A stretch of 64,000 nucleotides of DNA from positions 62,001-126,000 of the forward strand of contig NZ_JACOGF010000016.1 in NCBI RefSeq assembly GCF_014284335.1. Direction: 5' to 3'. Made by a program: the position numbers and the translations under genes. The DNA is from Undibacterium hunanense. GTDB lineage: Bacteria; Pseudomonadota; Gammaproteobacteria; Burkholderiales; Burkholderiaceae_D. Below are positions 53,372-62,063 of the stretch, piece by piece. How positions within the stretch are numbered: position 1 is the first letter of the stretch; each line of letters begins with the position of its first letter. The notes below the pieces were generated by a model. That model ran no database searches, was not told where the DNA came from, and worked only from the letters and a program-made list of their open reading frames with translations.

Positions 53372-53923
53372 TTACGCTTGCAGTGCAATGATGTCTGCCG
53401 TGTTCTTTACCGTGCAGAATTCATTGTGCAGGCTGGCCAGATGGATGCGGTGTATTTCTTCTGCCGGGATCAGTACGCCATCGACATCGGCGCGATCAAA
53501 GGTGGCGCAGGCATCTGCGGCCAGTGTGACTTCAAAGCCCAGGTTGCCTGCCATGCGTGTCGAGGTGGATACGCAGTGATCTGTCGTCAGACCAGCGATG
53601 ACCAGTCGTTTGATGTTTTTGACATGCAGATAGGCTTCCAGCTCGGTACCGATAAAGGCGCTGTTGACCTTTTTGGTAAAGATGGCTTCACCAGCCAGCG
53701 GGTGTGCCAGTGACTTGAATTCATAACCGGCTTGCCCGGCACGCAGAGGCGAATCCGGTTCTTGCGATTGATGGCGCACATGGATGACGGTTTGCTCACG
53801 TTCACGCCAGTGCTGAAGCAGGGCAGCTATGTACTGCTCGGCAGCAGGATTATTGCGCTGGCCCCACTTGGGGTCATCGAAACCTTGCTGTACGTCGATC
53901 AGTACTAAGGCTGCATGCTTCAT
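53372..53923 (-). CDS. Isochorismatase-family cysteine hydrolase
   Basis: 183 aa. Catalytic triad Asp in ALVLIDVQQGF, Lys in AIFTKKVNSAF and Cys in TTDHCVSTSTRMAG. Cytosolic. Family members hydrolyse amides or isochorismate; nicotinamidase-like metal-binding residues are not evident. Upstream of PhzF on the same strand, 96 bp apart, with a repeat copy between, so co-transcription is uncertain. Confidence 0.92.
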   Translation of the reverse strand: MKHAALVLIDVQQGFDDPKWGQRNNPAAEQYIAALLQHWREREQTVIHVRHQSQEPDSPLRAGQAGYEFKSLAHPLAGEAIFTKKVNSAFIGTELEAYLHVKNIKRLVIAGLTTDHCVSTSTRMAGNLGFEVTLAADACATFDRADVDGVLIPAEEIHRIHLASLHNEFCTVKNTADIIALQA

Positions 53924-53978
53924 ATCGGGGGCCTGTGCGGGTTCCTGAGTATTTGTCTGACTTCGCTTATTTCGCTAA

Positions 53979-54308
53979 TCAGGCAAATACCTGGCTCAGT
54001 TTGCGTGTCAGTTTTTGCAGATAGCCGCCAGCCAGGAAATCCTGGTTTTTCATCGAAATCACGCTCGATACAGCGGACAATTCGATCAGGCTGGCTTGCT
54101 GTTCTGCTTCAATCACCACCAACTGATTTGCTGGGATGACCATGGATTCACCGGCGGCCAGCCAGAAATCGTCCTGGTTGCCAGCAATAGTCAGCCACAC
54201 GCGGCCACATGCCACTTCGATTTTACGGGCTGTTTCCGAATGGCCAGACAAGGTGTTGCCAGCGGCTATCGTGTATGATGGGTTTGCGAAATTATTTGTC
54301 ATTTCCAT
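53979..54308 (-). CDS. DUF2917-family protein
   Basis: 109 aa from ATG 54308 (AGGAGC upstream). Cupin-like beta structure: IEVACGRVWLTIAGNQDDFWLAAGESMVIPANQLVVIEAEQQASLIEL, matching the DUF2917 pattern of 'G.vWlT..g...D.wL..G....' proteins. Function unknown. In many betaproteobacteria this family sits beside a LysR/GcvA-type regulator, as here (divergent, 162 bp). Confidence 0.85.
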   Translation of the reverse strand: MEMTNNFANPSYTIAAGNTLSGHSETARKIEVACGRVWLTIAGNQDDFWLAAGESMVIPANQLVVIEAEQQASLIELSAVSSVISMKNQDFLAGGYLQKLTRKLSQVFA

Positions 54309-54470
54309 GCTCCTGTATTTACTGCCTGAAATGCGCTGCAATCCAAATATTCTTGCTAAGCTTATGTAAAATATGATTTGTTGCACCGCGATGAAAGCAT
54401 TGTAGTCTGCTGCATTCAGGAAATAAAACGAGTAATTTTTGATTGTCTTGCTAATTCTATTCACATCAAC

Positions 54471-55367
54471 ATGGATTTTCGGCGATTACCCAATTTAGCA
54501 GCCCTGCGCGCCTTCGAGGCAGCTGCCAGGCATGAAAATTTCTCCCGTGCGGCAGACGAAATCCATCTGACCCACGGTGCCATCAGCCATCAGGTGCGGG
54601 CGCTGGAAGAAGAACTGGGTGTGGCCCTGTTCATCCGCAACGGCAAGCGTATTTCCATCACGCCAGACGGCGAACAGTTTGCTGCCACCATACGCCAGGC
54701 CTTGCAAGACCTGGGCGACGCGGCTGAACTACTGAAAACCCGCAACAAGCAAAAACGCCTGGGCATCACGTCCCTGCCTTCCTTTGCTGCCCGCTGGCTG
54801 TCACCGCGTCTCGGTCGTTTCATCGAGCATTTCCCGGATCTGGAGGTCAGTCTGCAATCCAGTAACCACCTGACAGATTACGCAAGGGAATCAATCGACA
54901 TAGGCATACGCTTCGGGCTGGGTAATTATCCGGGTATGGTCAGCGAATTATTGATGGGTGATTATTACTACCCGGTTGCCAGCCCTTATTTCCATGGTGG
55001 GCAGTTACCGCGTACACCGGCAGAGCTGGCCAGAATGCAGTTGCTGCGCTGTGATGGCGAACCCTGGGAACCCTGGTTTCGTGCAGCCGGCCTGGATAAT
55101 GAAGAACCTACCGGCGGTTTGGTGTTTCAGGATTCATCGATGCTGGCGCGGGCGGCGGTGGACGGGCAGGGCATTGCACTGGGGCGGCATATTATTGTGC
55201 AGTCAGATATCAAGGCGGGTTTGCTGCAACGCCTGTTCACCATCGATATTCCCTGCGAGGTAGCGTATTACCTTGTGTACCCGCCGAATGCCTTGCTGAA
55301 ACCACAAGTAAAAGCCTTCAGGGAATGGCTGCTGAATGAAATTGCGGAAGAGAGCAGGCAGATGTAG
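54471..55367 (+). CDS. LysR-family regulator, GcvA-like
   Basis: 298 aa from ATG 54471. N-terminal winged helix RRLPNLAALRAFEAAARHENFSRAADEIHLTHGAISHQVRALEEELG, the GcvA-type form, then a periplasmic-binding-like effector domain (LGITSLPSFAARWLSPRLGRF ... IGIRFGLGNYPGM). A longer frame from 54378 has no family similarity. Divergent from the DUF2917 gene, a probable target along with itself. Confidence 0.93.
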   Translation: MDFRRLPNLAALRAFEAAARHENFSRAADEIHLTHGAISHQVRALEEELGVALFIRNGKRISITPDGEQFAATIRQALQDLGDAAELLKTRNKQKRLGITSLPSFAARWLSPRLGRFIEHFPDLEVSLQSSNHLTDYARESIDIGIRFGLGNYPGMVSELLMGDYYYPVASPYFHGGQLPRTPAELARMQLLRCDGEPWEPWFRAAGLDNEEPTGGLVFQDSSMLARAAVDGQGIALGRHIIVQSDIKAGLLQRLFTIDIPCEVAYYLVYPPNALLKPQVKAFREWLLNEIAEESRQM

Positions 55368-55440
55368 TGCGGCGGCAGGAATGACAGGGTGTGCTCTGTT
55401 TGCCAGCCTGTGCTGGCAAACAGCTTCACGTCTTACGGTC

Positions 55441-55722
55441 TTACAGTACGATCTTCACCATCGGGTGAGAAGACAGTTCACGGTACAGATTGTCGAGTTG
55501 TTCACGGCTGGTAGCGCGTACTGTCACTGTAACGGACAGGTAAGCGCCCTTGCTGGATGGTCGCATTTCAACTTTGCCTGCATGAAACGTCGGATCATGG
55601 ATAGTCACCACGTCTACCATGGTCTGGGCGAAGTCATCGTGCATCGGGCCCATGATCTTGATCGGAAAATCGCTGGGATATTCGATCAGACTTTCTTCGG
55701 GGGGGATGGGTCTCATTTCCAT
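55441..55722 (-). CDS. ybeD: YbeD/DUF493 family protein
   Basis: 93 aa. ACT-like fold: SLIEYPSDFPIKIMGPMHDDFAQTMVDVV and GAYLSVTVTVRATSREQLDNLYRELSSHPMVKIVL. Usually encoded next to lipB and dacC; here that block is interrupted by four accessory genes. Biochemical role unknown, possibly a regulatory small-molecule-binding protein. Confidence 0.92.
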   Translation of the reverse strand: MEMRPIPPEESLIEYPSDFPIKIMGPMHDDFAQTMVDVVTIHDPTFHAGKVEMRPSSKGAYLSVTVTVRATSREQLDNLYRELSSHPMVKIVL

Positions 55723-55957
55723 AATGCGTCCATATATTCAAAATAACGTAATGTCAGTATATGGGGTCTTGGCCCTGTTTTCCAATAGAGTTGGTGGCCC
55801 TTGTGTACGGTGACAGGATGATAACCCTGGAGAGCAGGTAGTAAAGACAATGGCGCATGTCGGGGTTTGGACAGGATGGGCCTTGCATTCCATGCAATAG
55901 GCCATTCATGCAGTTATTGCATGAACGGGTTCTTAATCAGACTATCTATGTACAGTA
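55723..55957. other. Gap between dat and ybeD with two adjacent palindromes
   Basis: 235 bp. TTGCAT-TCC-ATGCAA (55883-55897) and TTCATGCA-GTTAT-TGCATGAA (55905-55925) lie next to each other, both built on TGCAT/ATGCA. They may form the end of the dat transcript or a binding site for ybeD control. Confidence 0.45.
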
Positions 55958-56803
55958 TCAGGCTGCTTTGGCAACTTGATAAGCCGCATACAGCTTGTGA
56001 TAAACGGCACCAGGTTTGCCGTCACCAATGGACTTATCGTCCAGTTTCACTACTGCCAGCACTTCCTTGGTGGCGGATGACAGCATGACTTCATCGGCGG
56101 CGAAGACTTCTTCGCGGGTAATACGGCGGGCTTCCAGTTTGATGTTGTGAGCGGCGCACAGTTCTTCGATGAGGCCGTAGCGTATGCCTTCCAGTATCAG
56201 ATTGTCTTTTGGCGGGCCCATCAGCACGCCGTCTTTGACTATCCACACATTTGATGCGGATGCTTCGGTCAGGTAACCGTCACGGAACTGTATGCTTTCG
56301 GCCACGCCTTCTTCTGCCGCATTTTGTGCCGCCAGCACATTGCCCAGCAATGAGATGGACTTGATTTCACAACGCAACCAGCGTTTGTCTTCCATGGATA
56401 CACAGGCAACCCCGTTTTCGCGTGCCGCCGCAGTCGGCAGTACGATGGGGTTGGTCATGATGAAGACCGTAGGTGTCACATCTTTGGGGAAGGCATGCGC
56501 ACGTTTGGCCACGCCACGGGTAACTTGCAGGTACACCATCTGGTCATCTGCTTCATGCGCGGCCATGACCCTGGCGATCAGTTCCAGCCATTCTTCCTTG
56601 CTATGCGGATTGGTAATGCCTATGGATGCCAGGCTGCGGAACAGGCGGGCCAGATGCTGGTCAGCACGGAACATTTTGCGCTGATACACAGGGATGACTT
56701 CATAGATGCCATCGCCAAAAATAAAGCCACGGTCCAGGACCGGGATCTTGGCTTCGGACAGCGGCGTCATTTCGCCATTCAGGTATACCAGGGGATCATT
56801 CAT
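55958..56803 (-). CDS. dat: D-amino acid aminotransferase
   Basis: 281 aa, fold-type IV PLP enzyme. VYLNGEMTPLSEAKIPVLDRGFIFGDGIYEVIPVY, catalytic Lys in RCEIKSISLLGNVLA, and the ligand loop YLTEASASNVWIV. It makes D-alanine/D-glutamate type amino acids from 2-keto acids. Placed after dacC, so it contributes to peptidoglycan precursor supply, as in many betaproteobacteria. Confidence 0.92.
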   Translation of the reverse strand: MNDPLVYLNGEMTPLSEAKIPVLDRGFIFGDGIYEVIPVYQRKMFRADQHLARLFRSLASIGITNPHSKEEWLELIARVMAAHEADDQMVYLQVTRGVAKRAHAFPKDVTPTVFIMTNPIVLPTAAARENGVACVSMEDKRWLRCEIKSISLLGNVLAAQNAAEEGVAESIQFRDGYLTEASASNVWIVKDGVLMGPPKDNLILEGIRYGLIEELCAAHNIKLEARRITREEVFAADEVMLSSATKEVLAVVKLDDKSIGDGKPGAVYHKLYAAYQVAKAA

Positions 56804-56964
56804 GATGTCTGCGTGAGTGAAGAAGAGAAGAACTTATTTTCACACAGAATCGCACCAGGGTTTATGCAATTAACGCATACAAGCATAGCCAGGGTTTATG
56901 CGCGGCCTGCAATATTGCAGGGCCGCACATGAGGGAAGGGTAAGGGGAGGGGTATCGCGCCAGC

Positions 56965-58113
56965 TTACTTGAACATCAGGCGTATCGAATCCCAGGCGCG
57001 GCCAAAGATGCTGGCCTGGTTGACCTGTTCCAGCGCCATTACCGGAAATTCGGCAACGGGTTTGCCATCCAGCATCATTTTTACGCTGCCGACCTTGCTG
57101 TTGATTGCGATGGGGGCCACCAGCGGGTCTTTGCGTTCCAGTGCCGGTTTCAGCTTGGCGGCTGCGCCTTTGGGCAAAGTCACATACAGGTCACGGTCGA
57201 AACCGATCTTGATCTGTGCCTGCGTGCCTTTCCATACTTCCGGCGTGGCGATAGCCTGGCCTTTTTCGTACAGCTTCAGGGTGTCAAAGTTGAGGTAACC
57301 CCAGTTCAGCAGTTTCAGGCTTTCCTGCGCACGCACCTGGTCGCTGTCGGTACCGATGACGACAGAAATCAGACGACGTGTGCCGGTGCCATTCGGACGG
57401 CTGGCAGAAGAAATCAGGCTATAGCCACCGCTGGAGGTGTGGCCGGTTTTCATGCCGTCTACGCTAGGGTCCAGCCACAACAGGCGGTTGCGGTTGGGTT
57501 GGGTGATCTTGTTATAGGTAAAGCTTTTGGTCGAGTAATAGGTTTTATAAAAATCGGGATAATCGATAATCAGGCGCGCTGCCAGGGTGGACAGGTCCTG
57601 GGCTGTCGAATAATTGTCCTTGCTGGGCAAACCATGCGGATTGGCAAAGCGGGTCGCTTTCAAACCCATGCGTTCGGCTTCGCGGTTCATCTGCACGACG
57701 AAGGCTTCTTCGCTACCGGCCACGGTTTCGGCCAGGGCGACAGCGGCATCATTGCCGGACTGTACGATCAGGCCATACAGCAAATCATTGATGGTGACGG
57801 GCTTGTTGGGCTCGATAAACATTTTGGAGCTGCTGCCATCGACCTTCCAGGCGCGGGTAGAGACATTGATGCTCTGGTTCAGGTCCAGTTTCTTGTCCTT
57901 CAGGGCAGCGAACACCAGGTAAGCGGTCATGATCTTGGTCAGCGATGCTGGCTCTACGCTCATGCTTGGTTCTTGCGCGGCGATCACCTGATTACTGGTG
58001 GCGTCAAGCAAAAGCCAGGATTTGGAAGCGATCGTCGGCGCAGGCAGGGTTTGTGCGACCGCAGCTGTCATGGTCAGCAGCGATACGGCAATAGAAGCGA
58101 GGAATTTTTTCAT
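56965..58113 (-). CDS. dacC: D-alanyl-D-alanine carboxypeptidase (PBP5/6 type)
   Basis: 382 aa from ATG 58113, giving signal peptide MKKFLASIAVSLLTMTAAVAQ; an earlier in-frame start would disturb it. SxxK in EPASLTKIMTAY, SGN in VQSGNDAAVAL and KTG in GMKTGHTSSGGYSL. A PBP5 C-terminal domain and an amphipathic end (SIFGRAWDSIRLMFK) anchor it to the inner membrane's outer face. It trims pentapeptides. First gene of the dacC-dat-ybeD group. Confidence 0.95.
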   Translation of the reverse strand: MKKFLASIAVSLLTMTAAVAQTLPAPTIASKSWLLLDATSNQVIAAQEPSMSVEPASLTKIMTAYLVFAALKDKKLDLNQSINVSTRAWKVDGSSSKMFIEPNKPVTINDLLYGLIVQSGNDAAVALAETVAGSEEAFVVQMNREAERMGLKATRFANPHGLPSKDNYSTAQDLSTLAARLIIDYPDFYKTYYSTKSFTYNKITQPNRNRLLWLDPSVDGMKTGHTSSGGYSLISSASRPNGTGTRRLISVVIGTDSDQVRAQESLKLLNWGYLNFDTLKLYEKGQAIATPEVWKGTQAQIKIGFDRDLYVTLPKGAAAKLKPALERKDPLVAPIAINSKVGSVKMMLDGKPVAEFPVMALEQVNQASIFGRAWDSIRLMFK

Positions 58114-58203
58114 TGGGTAGCTAGTAAAACAAGGGGTGACAAAAAACAAATAAGCTACATCTTCACCAGACTGGCTGGCGAGATGGATCTGGTAAAGACA
58201 TCA

Positions 58204-58854
58204 TCAGGCTTTATCCCACGTGCTGGTGATGAGTTGTTTGATATGGTGCAGGCGACGGTGAAAGAAATGGTCGGCACCGGGTATCACGGTGACAGGTATG
58301 TCTTGCGGACGCAGCCAGTCCAGTACCGCACTCAGGGGAATCGTATCGTCCAGCTCGCCATGAACCAGAATGGTATTGGCAGGTATCAGCGGCATATCCC
58401 ATTTACCGGCAGCCGCACCGACCAGCGCCAGGCGTTCTGCGGGCTGGCCGCTTTCTTGCGGGCGCTCTTGCAGGCGTTGTTGCAGGCGGGCCTGGACAAA
58501 GGTGCCAAAGGAAAACCCGGCCAGTGCCAGCGGCAGGCCAGGGAAGCGGACGCGCATGGCCTTAAGCAATAATTCCATGTCATCGGTTTCACCCAGACCG
58601 GCATCGTAAGTACCTGCGGACTGGTCAACACCACGGAAATTCATGCGTACCGCCGCATAACCCAGGCCGGTAAAAGTTCGCGCCAGGGTCTGGGCGACTT
58701 TATTGTCCATGGTGCCGCCATACAGCGGGTGCGGATGGGCTACCAGGGCCAGGCCAACAGGGCTGGTATGGGTTTCAGGATCAGGCAGGTCCAGTGCGCA
58801 TTGCAATTGTCCTGCTGCGCCCTGTATAAAAAAGTGTTCGGTTTGGGCATTCAT
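58204..58854 (-). CDS. Alpha/beta hydrolase, dienelactone-hydrolase/YsgA-like
   Basis: 216 aa. HPHPLYGGTMDNKVAQTLARTF, nucleophile GFSFGTFV, acid HGELDDTIPL and His in GADHFFHRRLH. Cytosolic. Members of this conserved group are found beside VanZ and ferredoxin genes in betaproteobacteria; the substrate is unknown. It ends the mla-vanZ-ferredoxin run, 5 bp after the ferredoxin gene. Confidence 0.88.
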   Translation of the reverse strand: MNAQTEHFFIQGAAGQLQCALDLPDPETHTSPVGLALVAHPHPLYGGTMDNKVAQTLARTFTGLGYAAVRMNFRGVDQSAGTYDAGLGETDDMELLLKAMRVRFPGLPLALAGFSFGTFVQARLQQRLQERPQESGQPAERLALVGAAAGKWDMPLIPANTILVHGELDDTIPLSAVLDWLRPQDIPVTVIPGADHFFHRRLHHIKQLITSTWDKA

Positions 58855-58859
58855 GGGAT

Positions 58860-59177
58860 TCAGATCTTCAGACGTTCGACGACACCGCCGCCTATCAGGT
58901 CAACATCAATGATTTCATCAATGTCGCTTTGATCAACAAAGGTATACCAGGTGCCTTGCGGATAGACCACCAGCACCGGGCCTTCTTCGCAACGGTCCAG
59001 GCAGCCAGCCTTGTTGATGCGGATTTTGCCGTGACCATTCATGTCCAGCTGCTTGACGCGACGTTTTGCATGTTCCTGTGCTGCCTGCGCGCCACGGTCG
59101 GCACAGCATGGGCGGCCATCTTCACGCTGGTTCATGCAGAAGAAGACATGCTTTTGAAAATAGAGAGCTTCAGACAT
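58860..59177 (-). CDS. 2Fe-2S ferredoxin-like (thioredoxin-like) protein
   Basis: 105 aa. Cysteines in VFFCMNQREDGRPCC (about 14, 24, 25) and NKAGCLDRCEEGPVLVVYPQG (about 58, 62), the thioredoxin-like ferredoxin pattern (CooB/Shy1 type). Electron carrier or maturation factor. Five bases before the hydrolase gene on the same strand. Confidence 0.88.
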   Translation of the reverse strand: MSEALYFQKHVFFCMNQREDGRPCCADRGAQAAQEHAKRRVKQLDMNGHGKIRINKAGCLDRCEEGPVLVVYPQGTWYTFVDQSDIDEIIDVDLIGGGVVERLKI

Positions 59178-59307
59178 AGATTATTCAGCCTGCGGGCCAT
59201 GCAACCTGAGCTTACCTGAGGGTAATTTGAGATTGCGCCGCCGGATGGCAGTAGTTGAAGCCCACTATGATACTGCAATTGCGCAGGCAGGGGCAGGAAG
59301 CCGCGCT

Positions 59308-60459
59308 TCAGGTGCTGGCTGGCTTGCGCAACAAGGCCCAGATTGCGAGAAAAGGCCAGAACACGGACAGGAACTGGGCTGCACCATTAAAGTTCAGAAA
59401 CTTGCCCTGCACCCAGGTCTGCATGGTGGCCGCGAAGTAGGGGTTGTCAGACACCAGATTCAATACGATTAGCGAAATCGTCAGCAATACCAGCGCCAGC
59501 CTTTTCTGTACATGCGCAGGCGCAAAAGAAAAGCCGTACAGCATGATGATACTGAGTACCAGGCCACCACGCGCGCCTGGGGTCAGCCAGGCAAATGCAT
59601 ATTCAGGCTTGAACAGCAGGGCGCTGGCCAGCGATTTGATGATCAGTGCACCCAACAATAACAGGGTCGCCAGCACGGATTTGGGCGCATGCCGGTTCAG
59701 TATGCTAAGGCAGATCAGCAGCGCACCGGTGCAACTACAGGCCGTTATGATAGCTTCGGACATCAGGTATTCATCCGCACTGGGCTCGAAACCCTGTAGC
59801 AGGAAATTGCTGATATCAATATCGATGTCCATCATTTCACTCAGGCTTTGTGAAATGACGGGCAGGATTTGCCCCAGGCCGAACAGATAGGCTTGCGGAT
59901 AAATCTGTGCCATGGTCCACAGGCCCAGCACCAGGATTTCGCGGCTGGATTCCTTATACGTCCATTGCTTGCGCAAGAGTTGCAGACGGCCTTTTTCCAG
60001 TATTAGCGGGGTCAGCAGGGCGCCCAGTATGGCACCCAGCATGGCACCGGATGCATTGGTCAGAAAATCCAGCAAGGAAGTCACGCGGCTGGGCAAGAAA
60101 AATTGCACCACTTCTGCCGTAGCCGACACCAGGATACCGCCCAGAGTGGCAAGCAGCGCCGCCCACCAGCGGGTGACCAGTGGATACAGCGCAAACACGA
60201 TCAATATGCCAAAGGGAATATAGCCGACCACATTGATGGCCGCGTCAAAGCCCGACCAATACCTTGGCCATTGCTGAATGACATCCGGCAGGGCTGCCCA
60301 GTTATTGGCTTGCCATCCGGTGAACGGATACCAGCTGGCATACACGATCAAAAACAGGTAAGCCGCCAGACTCACCCTGGCAAAGGGCGAGCTGTGCTGT
60401 GAGCTGACCGCGTCGGCGTCAGCATTGACTGAAGCATCGGCTGAAGGGCTGGGCTGCAT
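59308..60459 (-). CDS. VanZ-family membrane protein
   Basis: 383 aa with about nine membrane segments. N-terminal VanZ motif (SLAAYLFLIVYASWYPFTGW, INVVGYIPFGILIVFALYPLVTRWWAALLATLGGILVSATAEVVQFFLPSRVTSLLDFLTNASGAMLGAI). The C-terminal 180 residues add further hydrophobic helices. Function in this family is poorly defined. Downstream of the lipoprotein gene with a 16-bp gap, so it belongs to the envelope lipid operon. Confidence 0.88.
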   Translation of the reverse strand: MQPSPSADASVNADADAVSSQHSSPFARVSLAAYLFLIVYASWYPFTGWQANNWAALPDVIQQWPRYWSGFDAAINVVGYIPFGILIVFALYPLVTRWWAALLATLGGILVSATAEVVQFFLPSRVTSLLDFLTNASGAMLGAILGALLTPLILEKGRLQLLRKQWTYKESSREILVLGLWTMAQIYPQAYLFGLGQILPVISQSLSEMMDIDIDISNFLLQGFEPSADEYLMSEAIITACSCTGALLICLSILNRHAPKSVLATLLLLGALIIKSLASALLFKPEYAFAWLTPGARGGLVLSIIMLYGFSFAPAHVQKRLALVLLTISLIVLNLVSDNPYFAATMQTWVQGKFLNFNGAAQFLSVFWPFLAIWALLRKPAST

Positions 60460-60475
60460 ACGCTAGAGCTTGGAC

Positions 60476-61099
60476 TTAATTCAGGGGCAGGCTTTTGATC
60501 CAGGTTTGCAAGGCATCAATGCTGGCATCGGCAGCTTCCTGCATGGCTTTGGCACCACTGGGTGCGTCGGCACTGGCCGCAGCCACCTTTTGCTGGAAGC
60601 TCTTTTGTGCCAGCAATTGACGGCCTTTGACCAGACTGGCACGCAGACTGATTTGCGCATGACTTTGGGATGTGCTGCTGAAGATTTGTGAAAACTCTTC
60701 CAGTTCTATGCGCAATACCGGGAACGGCGACGCCGCCTCAGTACTGACCATGACATCATTGCCCTGGCTGGCCAGGCGGGTTTTCAGACGCTGTGCCAGC
60801 AATTGTGCAGGCGGCATGCTCCAGCGGTGCTGGGAATAGGCTTTGAGTTGCTGGACGTTGTCGTATTGCAGGCGATACAACATGGCATTGCTTTCCAGTG
60901 CTGCCGGGACGGTAATCTCCGCCAGGCTGAATTGCAGCTTGCCAGATACAGGGGCAGCCGGGGTTTCCGCCAGCCAGGGGCCAAAGTCATATTGCTGCCG
61001 CTGTGCGACAGGGGTAGTGGAACAGGCAGACAGGATGGCGAACAGTCCGAGCATCGCGCCCAGGCGTGCAAGCTGTTGGTACAGGTATTGATGGTTCAT
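60476..61099 (-). CDS. ABC-transport auxiliary lipoprotein (PqiC/DUF330 type)
   Basis: 207 aa from ATG 61099 (AAGGAA). Lipoprotein signal ending LSACSTT with Cys as the lipidated residue. The body is the ABC_trans_aux fold (YDFGPWLAETP, LQFSLAEITVPAALESNAMLYRLQYDNVQQLKAYSQHRWSMPPAQLLAQRL). It partners MlaD-type MCE proteins, probably bridging to the outer membrane. Ten bp after the MCE gene. Confidence 0.9.
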   Translation of the reverse strand: MNHQYLYQQLARLGAMLGLFAILSACSTTPVAQRQQYDFGPWLAETPAAPVSGKLQFSLAEITVPAALESNAMLYRLQYDNVQQLKAYSQHRWSMPPAQLLAQRLKTRLASQGNDVMVSTEAASPFPVLRIELEEFSQIFSSTSQSHAQISLRASLVKGRQLLAQKSFQQKVAAASADAPSGAKAMQEAADASIDALQTWIKSLPLN

Positions 61100-61109
61100 G
61101 CGAATTCCT

Positions 61110-62060
61110 TTATTTGGGGGCGACAAAGCCGGGCTCGCCGGGGCCGGGTGTCTGTACCGGTGGGCCAAACAGCAGACTCTGCGGCCGGTCATTGAGGCTT
61201 TCTGATACCCGATTGATGGAACGCATGGTCGCCCGCGTTTCAGTAGTCAGCGTCTGCACGCGTGGCAGAGTATCGATGATCAGGCTGTCACTGACCCTGT
61301 CCATGGCCTGGTTGAAGCGTGCCAACGGGCCATCGGCTGCCTGCAGGTTGCTGGCAAACTGGTTCAGGTTATTGCTGAGTTTGCTGGCGTCGGTTGCCAG
61401 CACGTTGACAGATTTCAAGGTGGCTTTGGCCTGTTCTGCCAGTTCTGGCAGACGTGCCAGGGTAGGGTCAAACTTCTCGGGTAAGGCCTTCCAGGCAGCC
61501 GATGCTTTACCGAAATTGTCGATGGCGGTCATCAGTGATTTCTGGTTGTCGGGATCAAACAATTTGTTCAGGCGGCGTGTCAGTTCTTCGGTTTGGGTGA
61601 GGATGGCCTGGCCACGCTGTTCCAGATTTTGCATCATGCCCGGGCGCATCGGTATGCGCGGCGGCGCATCAGCGTTGACTTCTGCGCCATCGGCAACCAG
61701 CAATTGTTTGGAGCTGCCGTCATCGTCGAGTTGCACGAAAGCAATCCCGGTCACGCCCTGATAACCCAGGGTGGCAAAGGTGGAACTGGTGACCGGCGCA
61801 TCGGGAATGATTTCCAGTCGCAAAATGATTTGCCCGGGGTTCTTGTCATCAAAATCGATGTCGGTGACATTGCCAACCTTGATGCCTTTATAGCGCACCG
61901 CGGCTTGCAGGTTCAGGCCGGATACCGCCGTCTTGGTGACGACTTCATACGGTACCCGTTTGATTTTGTCGCGCCCCAGCCAGATTGCCAGTACCGTCGC
62001 CAGTACCAGCAGGGCAATGGTAAAGAAGCCGGCCATGAGCGCATGAGATCTGTTTTCCAT
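61110..62060 (-). CDS. MlaD-family MCE protein
   Basis: 316 aa. One N-terminal membrane helix (ALMAGFFTIALLVLATVLAIWLG), then an MCE domain with GLNLQAAVRYKGIKVGNV, followed by a helical region (ELAEQAKATLKSVNVLATDASKL...) with periodic hydrophobics. It forms the periplasmic lipid-channel ring of an MlaFED-like transporter. Three bp after the ATPase gene. Confidence 0.92.
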   Translation of the reverse strand: MENRSHALMAGFFTIALLVLATVLAIWLGRDKIKRVPYEVVTKTAVSGLNLQAAVRYKGIKVGNVTDIDFDDKNPGQIILRLEIIPDAPVTSSTFATLGYQGVTGIAFVQLDDDGSSKQLLVADGAEVNADAPPRIPMRPGMMQNLEQRGQAILTQTEELTRRLNKLFDPDNQKSLMTAIDNFGKASAAWKALPEKFDPTLARLPELAEQAKATLKSVNVLATDASKLSNNLNQFASNLQAADGPLARFNQAMDRVSDSLIIDTLPRVQTLTTETRATMRSINRVSESLNDRPQSLLFGPPVQTPGPGEPGFVAPK

Positions 62061-62063
62061 AGC

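Noticed and set aside
57439..58572. A 377-codon plus-strand frame opposite dacC and the hydrolase gene.
   Set aside because: Fully antisense to two strongly supported genes and shows no domain; typical mirror frame in GC-rich coding DNA.
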